Below are positions 51,794-61,576 of a stretch of DNA of 64,000 bases, piece by piece; the first letter of the stretch is position 1; each line of letters begins with the position of its first letter. The stretch is from positions 1,240,001 through 1,304,000 of the forward strand of contig OY781040.1 in NCBI GenBank assembly GCA_963676095.1, read 5' to 3'. The translations under genes and the position numbers were made by a program. Source of the stretch: G963676095 sp963676095 (GTDB lineage: Bacteria; Bacteroidota; Bacteroidia; Bacteroidales; Prolixibacteraceae). The notes beneath the pieces are model-generated. The model worked only from the letters and a program-made list of their open reading frames with translations, made no database searches and was not told the origin of the DNA.

Positions 51794-53403
51794 CGTTTTT
51801 CAAGTTTAGAAGCCCTCGTCCTGGGATTTAAAAATTTAAGGGACATTTTGGAAAGACTGCGGTGCTGAAATACTTTGATTGTATCCACTTTTACATTCAT
51901 ATCAGCCAGTTCTTTCACGCCCTCCGGACCGGTATACAACCAGTCGTTAGCAGGAGGGTCAAAGCGACGATAGTCATCCTCAGTCACCAGATAACGTCCA
52001 TAGTTCTTTGAATAAAAAAAGATATCCCAATACCTTCCTTCCTCCGTAAAAATATGCAGCTTCGAGCTTTTAGCGGCTTCCCTGTTAAAAATCCGGCAGG
52101 CCTCGAACGTAGAATGGTAACGTACCATATTCGGAAGGATATTAACATTCAGGGTAAACAGTATCGCGGACATTCCGACCAACAGGCCCGCCAATTGTTT
52201 ATAAAGCGGATCTTTCAGTTTAAAGGAGTAAGCAAAAGCCACAGCCAGTAGTGCTATGATCAGCCAGACCCAAAACCTGCTTTCCGGGAAAATGTAAAAC
52301 AGAAACGGGAAGGCAAAGAAAAAGGCCAGGCATGCCACCACTAAATTAATTGAACTGATCACCTTTTTTACCTTTTGCAACGATTCCTTCTCAAAGATCA
52401 GGAAAGTCCACCGGGCAGCAATAATCATCATAAGCGGCAAAACAGCCATCTCGTAATGCGGGTTCTTGGCCTTCGCTACAGAGCTGATAAGCAAATAAAC
52501 AATCGTCCCCCCCAAGGTATAAAATTCACTTGTGTCATAAGAATTCCCTTTTTTCCTGAATTTCTCCTGCAATTGCATAAAGAAACCTGCAAAAACAAAA
52601 ACCGTCCATGGAGCAGCTGTATACAGCGTGGTATGAATATAAAAAAACGGATCGGTATTATTGCCATGATAGGTGCCGGTAACCCGGCCCATGTTGTTTG
52701 TCCAGAAGTAAAACTTAATTCCTTCCCAGCCAAACTGATCGAATAATCCCCAAAGTGCCGGCAGGATCAGGACAGCGACGATAGGCACTGCCAGGAGCCA
52801 TCTGTAATTTAATATCGCTTTAAAATCACGGGTAAACAAAAGATGAATCCCGACCGCAGCTCCGGGAACCAGCATCCCCACCGGGCCTTTGGAAAGCATG
52901 GCCACTCCGACAAAAATAGTTCCAAGGTAAAACTGATATTCTTTCCTGTATTTGAAATAAGCGGCATATTGCCAGATTGACAACATAACAGGTACGACAA
53001 GCATTGAATCGGTATGAATATCGTCGTGAAAATGAACATAGGCCAGACAGGTAGCCCAAAACATGGCGGAAAGTATCCCCGTACGTTTATCATAGAGGAC
53101 ATTTCCCAGCTTATAGGTAGCATAAATGCCTATCCAGGAAACCAGGATAACAGCTATTTTATATGCCACACCCGATATGCCGAAGAAGTGAAATACAACA
53201 GCTGCAATCCAGAATAAGAGGGGCGGCTTCTGATCATATCCATCCCCACCGATCGTCAGGTTAATCCAATCATGGTTTGCCAGGATTTCCCGTCCAACCT
53301 GGGCATATTTGGCAGCATTTACAACCATCGGAACAAACAGGCCGGGAATGTTAACCAGCAAATACAAGGCAATTACAGGGATTAACCAAAACGTTTTCTT
53401 CAT
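51766..53403 (-). CDS. ArnT/PMT-like membrane glycosyltransferase (GT39/83)
   Basis: 545 residues with about 11-12 transmembrane segments. The first periplasmic loop shows the GGDGYDQKPPLLFWIAA motif (around residues 53-69) that is typical of ArnT/PMT-type enzymes, which use polyprenyl-phosphate sugars. The C-terminal 120 residues are soluble and outside the membrane. It probably transfers a sugar from undecaprenyl phosphate to lipid A, protein or another glycan; the acceptor is not known. Isolated gene. Confidence 0.85.
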   Translation of the reverse strand: MKKTFWLIPVIALYLLVNIPGLFVPMVVNAAKYAQVGREILANHDWINLTIGGDGYDQKPPLLFWIAAVVFHFFGISGVAYKIAVILVSWIGIYATYKLGNVLYDKRTGILSAMFWATCLAYVHFHDDIHTDSMLVVPVMLSIWQYAAYFKYRKEYQFYLGTIFVGVAMLSKGPVGMLVPGAAVGIHLLFTRDFKAILNYRWLLAVPIVAVLILPALWGLFDQFGWEGIKFYFWTNNMGRVTGTYHGNNTDPFFYIHTTLYTAAPWTVFVFAGFFMQLQEKFRKKGNSYDTSEFYTLGGTIVYLLISSVAKAKNPHYEMAVLPLMMIIAARWTFLIFEKESLQKVKKVISSINLVVACLAFFFAFPFLFYIFPESRFWVWLIIALLAVAFAYSFKLKDPLYKQLAGLLVGMSAILFTLNVNILPNMVRYHSTFEACRIFNREAAKSSKLHIFTEEGRYWDIFFYSKNYGRYLVTEDDYRRFDPPANDWLYTGPEGVKELADMNVKVDTIKVFQHRSLSKMSLKFLNPRTRASKLEKRYLLRIKEN

Positions 53404-53577
53404 ACTTTACAATTTTAATTATCTTGAAAAGGCTACCGGGAAAAGCAGTATCCACCAGTTATAGATCCCGCGGCAACAAAGATAATCCTAAAAGTGAAAA
53501 ATAAACATTTTTCTCTTTTAGGATACCATGTGTACCCTTCCGTGGTACCTGTTATTTAATACATGAAATAATGAGGC

Positions 53578-54171
53578 TTAATTCAGTGCTGGATTTTCAG
53601 GATAATTTTCCCATAGTTTGTATTTTCCACCCAATTCTTTTACCACGTCCACCCACATATGCTTTTTTCTAGGGTAATCCATCACATTTCCCTGCTCAAT
53701 TTCTGAAACGAGCCAGGAATTTTCGTTCAGCTCTTCTTCCAGCTGGCCGCTGTCCCATCCCGAATATCCAAGGAAAAACCTGACCTGATGAGGATTGACT
53801 TGTCCCAGATTGATCCTCTTTTTCAACTCATCAAAATCGCCTCCCCAGTAAAGGTTATCTTTCACATGGATACTCCCCGGAAAATCGGCCCCCAGCGAAT
53901 GGATAAAATAAATAGAATCGGTACTGACAGGCCCGCCAATCGAAACCTCGACATCGAAATCGGGGAAATCACCCATTATTTCATTCAGCGAGTAATCAAT
54001 TTTTTTATTTAAAATGAAACCAACAGCCCCCTTATCGCTATGAGACACCAACAGCACAACAGACCTGTTAAAATAACTGCCGGGCAAAAAGGGTTCAGCT
54101 ATTAAAACACGTCCCTTACATGGTTCAACATGATTGGTTTCTATTTTGAATATATTTATGTTTAAATTCAT
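53578..54171 (-). CDS. YqgE/AlgH family protein (UPF0301)
   Basis: 197 residues, normal for the family. Conserved text: GRVLIAEPFLPGSYFNRSVVLLV near the N-terminus, GPVSTDSIYFIHSL and the signature FLGYSGWDSGQLEEEL. Cytoplasmic; the biochemical role is unknown, though AlgH has been linked to regulation in other bacteria. It is followed by a 218-base gap before ftsB in which nothing is recognised. Confidence 0.92.
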   Translation of the reverse strand: MNLNINIFKIETNHVEPCKGRVLIAEPFLPGSYFNRSVVLLVSHSDKGAVGFILNKKIDYSLNEIMGDFPDFDVEVSIGGPVSTDSIYFIHSLGADFPGSIHVKDNLYWGGDFDELKKRINLGQVNPHQVRFFLGYSGWDSGQLEEELNENSWLVSEIEQGNVMDYPRKKHMWVDVVKELGGKYKLWENYPENPALN

Positions 54172-54389
54172 CCTCTTAAATCTGCTTCAATTTAAAAAAA
54201 TTCTAAGGACAAATCAAAGAGTAAAAAACAATAAAATTAAAAAGTAACCTAGATTTTACAGAAAGAACCTGTAGAAGTAGTAGTTAGAAGGGATGCAGGA
54301 TGATTGTATTAATAAACGCCCGGAGTTTATATGGGTTGAATATAGTCTGTAGCTGAAACGATTTCTTCATGCCCAGGGATTTTCTCTCG

Positions 54390-54692
54390 TCATTTTTCTT
54401 CTTCAATCAAAAAAATATCCTCGTTTGCCTTTTTCATCAGAAATTGTTCCCGCGCAAATTTTTCAAGATTGTCCTTGTCAGTCTGAAGCTCTTCTATTTT
54501 ATGCTTATCTGAAATGATTTTCTCTTTCAGATAAGCCTTTTGCTCGGTAAGCTGTTCCAGTTTTTGTTTATTCTGATAGTGCTGGAGCAGGTTATGATCG
54601 TCAAAAAAAACAATCCAGATAATGAAAAAGATTCCTGCAATAAGCATCTCCTTCCTTATTCTTTTCTTTGCTGTTGACTTAACCTCTTCCAT
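54390..54692 (-). CDS. ftsB: septum formation initiator (FtsB/DivIC-like)
   Basis: 100 residues. A short basic cytoplasmic N-terminus (TAKKRIRKEM), a single transmembrane helix (about 16-32, IAGIFFIIWIVFF), then a periplasmic coiled coil (about 38-85, rich in Leu, Glu and Lys). The C-terminus has the typical FAREQFLMKKANEDIFLIE. It stabilises the FtsL/FtsQ divisome complex. Short length and lack of a catalytic site are normal. Confidence 0.9.
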   Translation of the reverse strand: MEEVKSTAKKRIRKEMLIAGIFFIIWIVFFDDHNLLQHYQNKQKLEQLTEQKAYLKEKIISDKHKIEELQTDKDNLEKFAREQFLMKKANEDIFLIEEEK

Positions 54693-54733
54693 TGTAAGAA
54701 TTTTGAAACAAATGTAAGCGATCTTTTCAAAAC

Positions 54734-54765
54734 AAAAAAGGAGACGAAAAAAATCATCTCCCTTT
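54734..54765 (-). terminator. minus-strand terminator after pruA
   Basis: On the minus strand GGAGATGA (54761-54754) pairs with TCGTCTCC (54747-54740), eight pairs with one U-G, followed by six T (the A run at 54734-54739). It lies between the pruA stop and ftsB. Confidence 0.75.
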
Positions 54766-54792
54766 TTATGATCGTCAAATGATAATCAGGTC

Positions 54793-56430
54793 CTATTCCT
54801 GGTCCGGTAAAAAACTCGGATATATGTAGTTGACTGCAGGAACAAAAGTTTCCTTGATCGTCCGGATAGAAATCCATCTGAGCATGTTGAACACTGACCC
54901 GGCTTTGTCGTTAGTCCCTGATCCCCGGGCTCCGCCAAAAGGTTGCTGACCAACTACAGCCCCGGTTGGTTTGTCGTTGATATAAAAATTACCGGCAGCG
55001 TTTACAAGACGTTTCGTGATTTTGTCAATCTGATAGCGATCTTGTGAAAAGACAGCCCCTGTAAGGGCGTAAATGGAAGTTTTATCCAGTATACCAAGGG
55101 TTTCATCCAATTTATCATCGTCATAAACATAAATTGTGACGACAGGACCGAACAGCTCCTCGACCATGGTTACATAATCCGGCTTTTTAGCCAAAATAAC
55201 TGTCGGCTCTATGAAATACCCGGTTGTTTTGTCATGGTTGCCACCAAAAACAACCTCGGCGTCAACATCAGCCTTGGCCCTCTCAATATACGCGGCAAGT
55301 TTATCAAATGATGCCTCGTCGATCACGGCGTTTACAAAATTTGTAAAATCCTCGGGTGGTCCCATTTTCACCGTGGCCAGATCCATTACCAGGAAATCGC
55401 GGACTTCGGCCCAAAGACTGGCCGGGATATAAACCCTGGATGCGGCAGAACATTTCTGTCCCTGATACTCAAATGATCCCCGAAGGATAGCAGTGGCAAG
55501 CGCTTTGGTATTTGCAGAAGGATCAGCAAAAATAAAATCTTTTCCTCCTGTTTCACCTACTATCCGGGGATATGAACGATATTTAAATATGTTCTCGCCA
55601 ATCGTCTTCCATATACTTTGGAAGACACCCGTTGATCCTGTAAAATGAATACCGGCAAAGTCAGGATGAGAGAAAACCACATCCGACGCAGCAGGGCCTG
55701 ACACAAAAACAAGGTTGACCACCCCGTCAGGAAGACCCGCTTCCTGTAATATCTCCATGATGACTGAAGCCGAATAAACGGCAGTTTTGGAAGGTTTCCA
55801 GACAACTACATTTCCCATCATCGCGGGAGCAACGGGTAAATTACCGGCAATTGATGTAAAGTTGAACGGGGTAAGGGCAAAAACAAATCCCTCCAGCGGA
55901 CGGAACTCGTTATAATTCCATTGTCCGGGACCGGAAGCCGGTTGCATCTTGTAAATGTCAGCCATGCAATTAACCCCGAAACGGAAAAAATCTGCCAGCT
56001 CACAGGCAGAATCAATCTCGGCCTGAAAGGCATTTTTTGATTGGCCCAACATCGTCGCCGCATTTATTTTATCCCGGTACGGACCTGTTAAGAGATCGGC
56101 GGCTTTCAAAAAAATAGCAGCCCTGTGTTCCCACGGCATGGCTGTCCACTTTTCCTTAGCTTCCAGGGCCGCATCAATAGCCATCTGTACATGGGAGGCA
56201 TCTCCCTGATAATAATACCCCAGGGTATGCTTAATATCATGGGGAGGAGCCATACGGATACGGCGATCAGTTGTTACCTCATTTCCACCGATAATCATGG
56301 GCAATTCGACCTCTTCTGAACGAAGTTCGGCAAGCTTGGCTTTCAAACTTGCCCGTTCCTCAGATCCAGGTGCATAAGTTCTGACCGGTTCGTTTTTCGC
56401 AACCGGAACATTAAAAAATCCTTTGGGCAT
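54793..56430 (-). CDS. pruA: L-glutamate gamma-semialdehyde (1-pyrroline-5-carboxylate) dehydrogenase
   Basis: 545 residues from ATG 56430, the family length; the frame is open to 56490 but the extra 20 residues are not conserved. The ALDH core is visible: NYNEFRPLEGFVFALTPFNF (NAD site), the catalytic Glu in RIVGETGGKDFIF and the catalytic Cys in FEYQGQKCSAASRVYIP. It oxidises glutamate semialdehyde to glutamate in proline and arginine degradation. No proline dehydrogenase is linked here. Minus-strand terminator downstream. Confidence 0.94.
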   Translation of the reverse strand: MPKGFFNVPVAKNEPVRTYAPGSEERASLKAKLAELRSEEVELPMIIGGNEVTTDRRIRMAPPHDIKHTLGYYYQGDASHVQMAIDAALEAKEKWTAMPWEHRAAIFLKAADLLTGPYRDKINAATMLGQSKNAFQAEIDSACELADFFRFGVNCMADIYKMQPASGPGQWNYNEFRPLEGFVFALTPFNFTSIAGNLPVAPAMMGNVVVWKPSKTAVYSASVIMEILQEAGLPDGVVNLVFVSGPAASDVVFSHPDFAGIHFTGSTGVFQSIWKTIGENIFKYRSYPRIVGETGGKDFIFADPSANTKALATAILRGSFEYQGQKCSAASRVYIPASLWAEVRDFLVMDLATVKMGPPEDFTNFVNAVIDEASFDKLAAYIERAKADVDAEVVFGGNHDKTTGYFIEPTVILAKKPDYVTMVEELFGPVVTIYVYDDDKLDETLGILDKTSIYALTGAVFSQDRYQIDKITKRLVNAAGNFYINDKPTGAVVGQQPFGGARGSGTNDKAGSVFNMLRWISIRTIKETFVPAVNYIYPSFLPDQE

Positions 56431-56618
56431 AATGTTAAGTTTTTTGTTAATATTGTATGCAGCAAGTCTTTTCAAATACTTACCCTGCAAAACTAAATAT
56501 TCTAAAAAACTTATACCCTAATAAAAATCAGCTTTCCCAAACCCTTCCTTTTCCAAAAATTCATTCCCAAACAAAAATTACTATATTTATTCCGTTTTTC
56601 TAACTGTTCAGCAAATCC

Positions 56619-58706
56619 ATGCTAAAAGCGCTAATTAATTCAGTCAAGTTGCTTAAGCCTGCGAACCCGGGGAATGGGAAATACCGGCAAGCGGGGTTAT
56701 ACCTGATTATGCTGATTGGCATACTTTTCAGCTTGATAGATCTTTTGCTCTCCATTGGAGGATATTCGCTTTATATTTGCATTCCGGGAGACCTCACGCT
56801 GGCCTCCATTTTTATAATTGGCCTTTTTTTTCTTAGGAACGGGCAAACTGATTATACGGTCAGTCTTGTTTATCTCAGTCCCTTTCCGATTTATTTTTTT
56901 TTCATTTCAGAACCTTTTTCAATACGTCCGGCACATGAAACCATACAGCAGACCATGTGGTTTCTTATCCCGGGTTTCCTTTTTATTCTTTTTTTCGGTC
57001 CCAAACTAAAAAAACTGGTCATCTATTTTCTTATTTGTTTACTAACGCTGACTTATCACCTTTCTGTAGCAGGCAGGCTTCCGGACATCTGGTCTTTTTA
57101 CTGGCAAAAAGAAGAATTTATACTAAACTCGTATCTGATAATTATGTTTGTTTTTACAGGATGCTTTATGGTCGCGTGGAATTTTGAAAAAACGCTAAAA
57201 GAACTGACCAATAGAGTAACCGATACGGATGCTTTAATTTCAAAAACTTCGAAAATGCTGCAGCAGGGACTGCTGGTCATGAAAATAAAGCATGACGAAA
57301 CAGGGAATACAACGGGACTCCATGTGTTAAAGGTAAACCATGCCTTTGAATCAATGTTTAAAGTCGGTTCCAGAGAACTCCGTAGTGTGGATGCCGACAT
57401 CATTTTCCCGAAAGTTTTTAGAAATTCGTTCGACTGGAACAACTTCTTCCTCATCGAAAACAGACAAAAAGCAGAACTACACCTCCCCCACTTAAACAAA
57501 TGGGTCGAACTGTTTGCTCTTTATCCTTCCAAAGATCAGATTTTCTGCCTCTTTTACGATATAACCTCCCGCCAGCAACAAATTCAAAAGCTCGAAGAGA
57601 CCAGTAAACGGTATAAAGTACTGCTGGAGGCCATTCCTGACCTGTTCTTTATTATCGATAAGGATGGGATCTATGTCGACTTTGTAATAAAAGAGTATGA
57701 ACTGATTCATATTAAACCGGATGATATTATTGGAAATTCTATTTTCGAAGTAGGTTTCTCGGAGAAAATGGCCCGTAAAATCTTCCAGTGCATACAGGAT
57801 GCCATTAGTTTCGACACGATCGAAACCATTGAGTATGCCCTAAAAGTAGAAAAGGGGACAGCCATGTTCGAAATGCGTATCGCCAGGCTCGATGATCACT
57901 CGGTTATATCAATAGCCCGGGACATTACCAGACGGAAAGTCGCAGAAATGAAGCTGGAAGAAGCCAAACAAAAAGCAGAAGAAGCAGATGAACTAAAGTC
58001 GGCCTTTTTGGCCAATATCTCGCATGAGATCAGGACTCCGATGAACGCCATTATCGGCTTTTCCAAGATGATCGGATCCCCTGATTTTGATCCGGAAGAA
58101 AAAGGCAAATTTATAGAGATTATCATTAATAACGGGAAACTACTCATGGAAATGATCAACAACATGATCAGTATCTCCAAAATAGAAAGCAACCAAGTTG
58201 TTCCCATGAGGGGATTCTGTAAAATCAATGATTTAATGGTAGAACTCTACAGGGAGTACAGCCTGGAGTTAAGCAATAAACCGATAAGATTAAGGATGAA
58301 CAGTGAAAATGCCAATCCAAAATTTGGATTTCTGACAGACAAGCACCTGTTAACAGAGATCATAAAAAAGCTTCTCGACAATGCAGTGAAATTCACGCAC
58401 CAGGGTGAAATAGAATTCGGGTATCGAATGGATGGAAGAACAAGAATATGCTTTTTTGTAAAAGATACAGGTATCGGTATTGAACCTCAGAATATTGACC
58501 GGATCTTCGAACGTTTTCTACAAGTCGACAACAAGAAAACCCGAAAATACGAAGGAACCGGCCTGGGATTGTCAATTGCCCAACATTATGCTCTGCTGCT
58601 AAAAGGCAAGATTAATGTGAAATCGGAAGTAGACAAGGGATCTGAATTCTATTTCAGTATACCTTTCGAGAATGAAGAGCCCGCATTATTGAAAGTTGTC
58701 CGCTAG
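56619..58706 (+). CDS. multi-pass membrane PAS sensor histidine kinase
   Basis: 695 residues. Six to seven transmembrane helices occupy about residues 25-190. A cytoplasmic PAS-like region (about 205-320) and a second clear PAS domain (about 325-440, KVLLEAIPDLFFIIDKDG) follow, then a coiled coil, HisKA with ANISHEIRTPMNAIIGFS (His469) and HATPase_c with LLDNAVKFTHQ, KDTGIGIEP and GTGLGLSIAQHY. There is no receiver domain and no neighbouring response regulator, so it is an orphan. It overlaps the convergent T9SS plug gene by four bases. Confidence 0.9.
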   Translation: MLKALINSVKLLKPANPGNGKYRQAGLYLIMLIGILFSLIDLLLSIGGYSLYICIPGDLTLASIFIIGLFFLRNGQTDYTVSLVYLSPFPIYFFFISEPFSIRPAHETIQQTMWFLIPGFLFILFFGPKLKKLVIYFLICLLTLTYHLSVAGRLPDIWSFYWQKEEFILNSYLIIMFVFTGCFMVAWNFEKTLKELTNRVTDTDALISKTSKMLQQGLLVMKIKHDETGNTTGLHVLKVNHAFESMFKVGSRELRSVDADIIFPKVFRNSFDWNNFFLIENRQKAELHLPHLNKWVELFALYPSKDQIFCLFYDITSRQQQIQKLEETSKRYKVLLEAIPDLFFIIDKDGIYVDFVIKEYELIHIKPDDIIGNSIFEVGFSEKMARKIFQCIQDAISFDTIETIEYALKVEKGTAMFEMRIARLDDHSVISIARDITRRKVAEMKLEEAKQKAEEADELKSAFLANISHEIRTPMNAIIGFSKMIGSPDFDPEEKGKFIEIIINNGKLLMEMINNMISISKIESNQVVPMRGFCKINDLMVELYREYSLELSNKPIRLRMNSENANPKFGFLTDKHLLTEIIKKLLDNAVKFTHQGEIEFGYRMDGRTRICFFVKDTGIGIEPQNIDRIFERFLQVDNKKTRKYEGTGLGLSIAQHYALLLKGKINVKSEVDKGSEFYFSIPFENEEPALLKVVR

Positions 58707-59998
58707 TCATTACCGGTTAGCACTAGGTAACCAACCAGTTCGTCATACCTTCCTGAAAGTTGCTTGTAGTAAACAAGTATTTCGTACTCGTTCCCGGTTT
58801 CGTAATGACTTCCTTCCAGGTTGGACTCATCAATAGTATTGCTGTTCCCGGGTAAATAAACATATTCGTAGTTGTAATACCCCTGTTTCAACAACAAGGT
58901 CAGTTCATAAGCAGAACGATCAGCATTCCAAATCATTTCGTTCTTTTTATCGGCCATCTTTCCGGTTAATTCGCCAAATACATGTACGGTACCTCCCTTT
59001 AACGGGCTATCCATATCCAATGTAAAATGAACAAAACCGTAATCACATTCGGTATCGTAATCCTTTACGATCTTATCCTGGCTCTCGATCAGGTAATTTC
59101 CATTCATTTCCTTGTAGCGAAAATATTTCTGTCCCGCCCTGATTTTATCTGGTGTCAGGGTTATATGATAATAAGGCTGACTGAACACTGTCTGCCGAAC
59201 ATTCATTCCGTTCGAGCGAAAAGTACGCAAATCAAAATACCGGTATTCATTCCCCCCCGGAAATACATTTTCACGATTATAATCATAATCAAGAACATTC
59301 TGTCGGATATACAAAGGTTTTAGAGTTGTTATAGCATTTTCCCAGCACCTGTTTTTCATCACAACAACTTTGACCTCCTCTGCAGGACTGGAAAGTTGGA
59401 GGTTGGCATCTTGCACTAAAAAATCAATTTCCTGGTTTTCGCCATGATACGGATCGAATGTTGCCTTTTTAACCGTCCCTGTCACTTCAGTTTTCTGGTC
59501 AAGTACCTGGAAACGCCTCGTAAGGACAACCTTTTCCCTGTCAGTCCCTTCATAGACAACAATGACATAATTACCCGAATATTTTAATTGAACCTGGTCG
59601 TTGGGTATTTTCAACTGATAATTAACATAACTCATTGTCGTATTAAAGCTGACGGCATAATCATCAAGTGAATTATCTGTAAAACCATTGAGGTATTCGT
59701 TCGGCAAAAGGTTCGACTCGTTCCAGTTAAAATCGCAATGAATGATGGTATAATAGTAATCCCCAACCTCGTCGGTCAACTCATCAAATTTTAGGACGAG
59801 ATGGTCATCTTCTCCCAGGTTGATCAAAGGATGGCTCAGACTGGCGTCTTCGCGAAAAAGCTGAACGGATTTAATATCATCTTTAAAAAGAGTATCCAGA
59901 AAAGGATGACCGTCTTCATTTTTCGAAAAAGAATTTAATGAAAAAATAACGAAAGGAATTGTCAGATAAATTCGACAAAAAAGCTTCATTTTCATCAA
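58703..59998 (-). CDS. type IX secretion system plug protein (DUF5103)
   Basis: 431 residues with a signal peptide (IYLTIPFVIFSLNSFS). The conserved DUF5103 features are seen: SHPLINLGEDDHLVLKFDEL, YYYTIIHCDFNWNESNLLPNE, a middle domain ending LRTFRSNGMNVRQTVFSQP, and a C-terminal carbohydrate-binding-like domain with GYYNYEYVYLPG. The Flavobacterium homologue closes the SprA translocon pore from the periplasmic side until a substrate arrives. The first 22 residues include three close Met codons, so the exact start is uncertain by up to three residues. Confidence 0.88.
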   Translation of the reverse strand: MMKMKLFCRIYLTIPFVIFSLNSFSKNEDGHPFLDTLFKDDIKSVQLFREDASLSHPLINLGEDDHLVLKFDELTDEVGDYYYTIIHCDFNWNESNLLPNEYLNGFTDNSLDDYAVSFNTTMSYVNYQLKIPNDQVQLKYSGNYVIVVYEGTDREKVVLTRRFQVLDQKTEVTGTVKKATFDPYHGENQEIDFLVQDANLQLSSPAEEVKVVVMKNRCWENAITTLKPLYIRQNVLDYDYNRENVFPGGNEYRYFDLRTFRSNGMNVRQTVFSQPYYHITLTPDKIRAGQKYFRYKEMNGNYLIESQDKIVKDYDTECDYGFVHFTLDMDSPLKGGTVHVFGELTGKMADKKNEMIWNADRSAYELTLLLKQGYYNYEYVYLPGNSNTIDESNLEGSHYETGNEYEILVYYKQLSGRYDELVGYLVLTGND

Positions 59999-60128
59999 TT
60001 TTTAACCACTTTTTTCAGTTTCCATAGGCTTTTATCCTAAAAGAATTCATCCCGGGAACAGTTTATTCCAAACAAGAAAAAATGGCCCTTCCAAATAAGT
60101 TTACTTTTCTCAGTTTGTAAAACAAAGA

Positions 60129-60160
60129 TTGTGAAAAGTTTTTAATTATATGTAATTTTG
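60129..60160 (+). promoter_or_regulatory. promoter of the nqr operon
   Basis: TAATTTTG (60153-60160) is a perfect -7 element; ATTG (60128-60131) with a 21-base spacer can serve as the -33. It ends 35 bases before nqrA. Confidence 0.65.
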
Positions 60161-60195
60161 CCACCCTAAAATAACAAATACAACAAGGGATTACA

Positions 60196-61548
60196 ATGTC
60201 AAAGCATTTCAAACTAAAACGTGGATTGGATATCCGGTTGAAGGGAACTGCAGTGCCTGTTCTTGAAGAGGCACCTGCTCCAAAAACCGTAGCCATTAAG
60301 CCGACTGATTTTGCAGGCTTAATTCCAAAATTAAATGTCAAGGCTGATGCACAGGTAAAAGCTGGAGATGCGCTGTTTTTCGACAAGTACCATCCTGAAA
60401 TTTTATTCACTTCTCCTGTAAGTGGCATGGTAAAAGCCATAAACCGGGGTGAACGCCGTAAAATACTGGAGGTTGTTGTTGAGTCTGACGGGAAGGATGA
60501 ATTCCAGTCGTTTCCAAAAGCAGACCCGCTAAAGTTAACCCGTGAGGAGATTCTTGAACAACTATTAAAGAGCGGCCTCTGGCCATTTCTGAAGCAACGC
60601 CCCTACGGGATAATAGCAAAACCGGATGACAAGCCCAGGCATATTTTCATCTCGGGATTCGATTCGGCCCCGCTTGCCCCTGATTACGAATTCATTTTCA
60701 AAAATGAAAAGTCAACCCTCCAAACAGGCATCAATGCCCTGAGTAAATTAACAGATGGTTCTGTATATTTAGGGCTTTCCACAAAACAAGCCAACGGAGT
60801 TTTTTCATCATTGAAAAATGTGACTTTAAACACCTTTGATGGGCCACATCCATCCGGAAATGTAGGGATTCAGATCCACCATGTTTCCCCCATATCCAAA
60901 GGCGATATAATCTGGACAATTTCACCTCAGACGGTTGTTTTTATAGGACGTCTGTTTGATGAAGGAAAAGTAGATCTTACAAAAATTATTGCGCTTACCG
61001 GATCTGAAGTAAAAACGCCTAAATACTACAAAACAGTACACGGGGCCGAGTTGGCAGGCCTTTTGAATGGCACAACAAAAAAAGAGGTACGCGAGCGCTA
61101 TATCAGCGGTAACGTTCTTACCGGAACAAAAGTTGATCTGGATGGTTATCTTGGATTCTCGGACAATCAACTTACTGTTATCCCTGAAGGTGACGAATAT
61201 GAAATGTTGGGCTGGGCTCTGCCTGGTGCAGATAAATTCTCAGCAAGCAAAACGTTTTTATCCAGTCTTTTCCCCAAAAAGGAATACGTGCTTAACGCCA
61301 ACATGCATGGAGGGGAACGTGCTTATGTAATGACCGGACAGTTCGAGAAATTACTTCCGATGGATCTCTTACCCTTATTTCTGATAAAAGCTATTCTGGC
61401 CAACGATATTGACAGGATGGAACAGTTGGGAATCTATGAAGTAATAGAAGAAGATCTTGCCCTTTGTGAATATGCAGATACTTCGAAAACGAATGTTCAG
61501 GAGATCGTTCGAAAGGGAATAAATACCATGATAAAAGAAGTAGGATAA
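60196..61548 (+). CDS. nqrA: Na+-translocating NADH:quinone reductase subunit A
   Basis: 450 residues, complete. The N-terminal MSKHFKLKRGLDIRLKG and the lipoyl/RnfC-like domain containing KAGDALFFDKYHPEILFTSPVSG are typical, followed by the SLBB-type regions. NqrA is the cytoplasmic quinone-binding subunit of the respiratory sodium pump. It starts the nqrABCD set, the gaps being 28, 12 and -4 bases. Confidence 0.95.
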   Translation: MSKHFKLKRGLDIRLKGTAVPVLEEAPAPKTVAIKPTDFAGLIPKLNVKADAQVKAGDALFFDKYHPEILFTSPVSGMVKAINRGERRKILEVVVESDGKDEFQSFPKADPLKLTREEILEQLLKSGLWPFLKQRPYGIIAKPDDKPRHIFISGFDSAPLAPDYEFIFKNEKSTLQTGINALSKLTDGSVYLGLSTKQANGVFSSLKNVTLNTFDGPHPSGNVGIQIHHVSPISKGDIIWTISPQTVVFIGRLFDEGKVDLTKIIALTGSEVKTPKYYKTVHGAELAGLLNGTTKKEVRERYISGNVLTGTKVDLDGYLGFSDNQLTVIPEGDEYEMLGWALPGADKFSASKTFLSSLFPKKEYVLNANMHGGERAYVMTGQFEKLLPMDLLPLFLIKAILANDIDRMEQLGIYEVIEEDLALCEYADTSKTNVQEIVRKGINTMIKEVG

Positions 61549-61576
61549 ACGAAAGACTGCTTTAAAAAAATATTCG

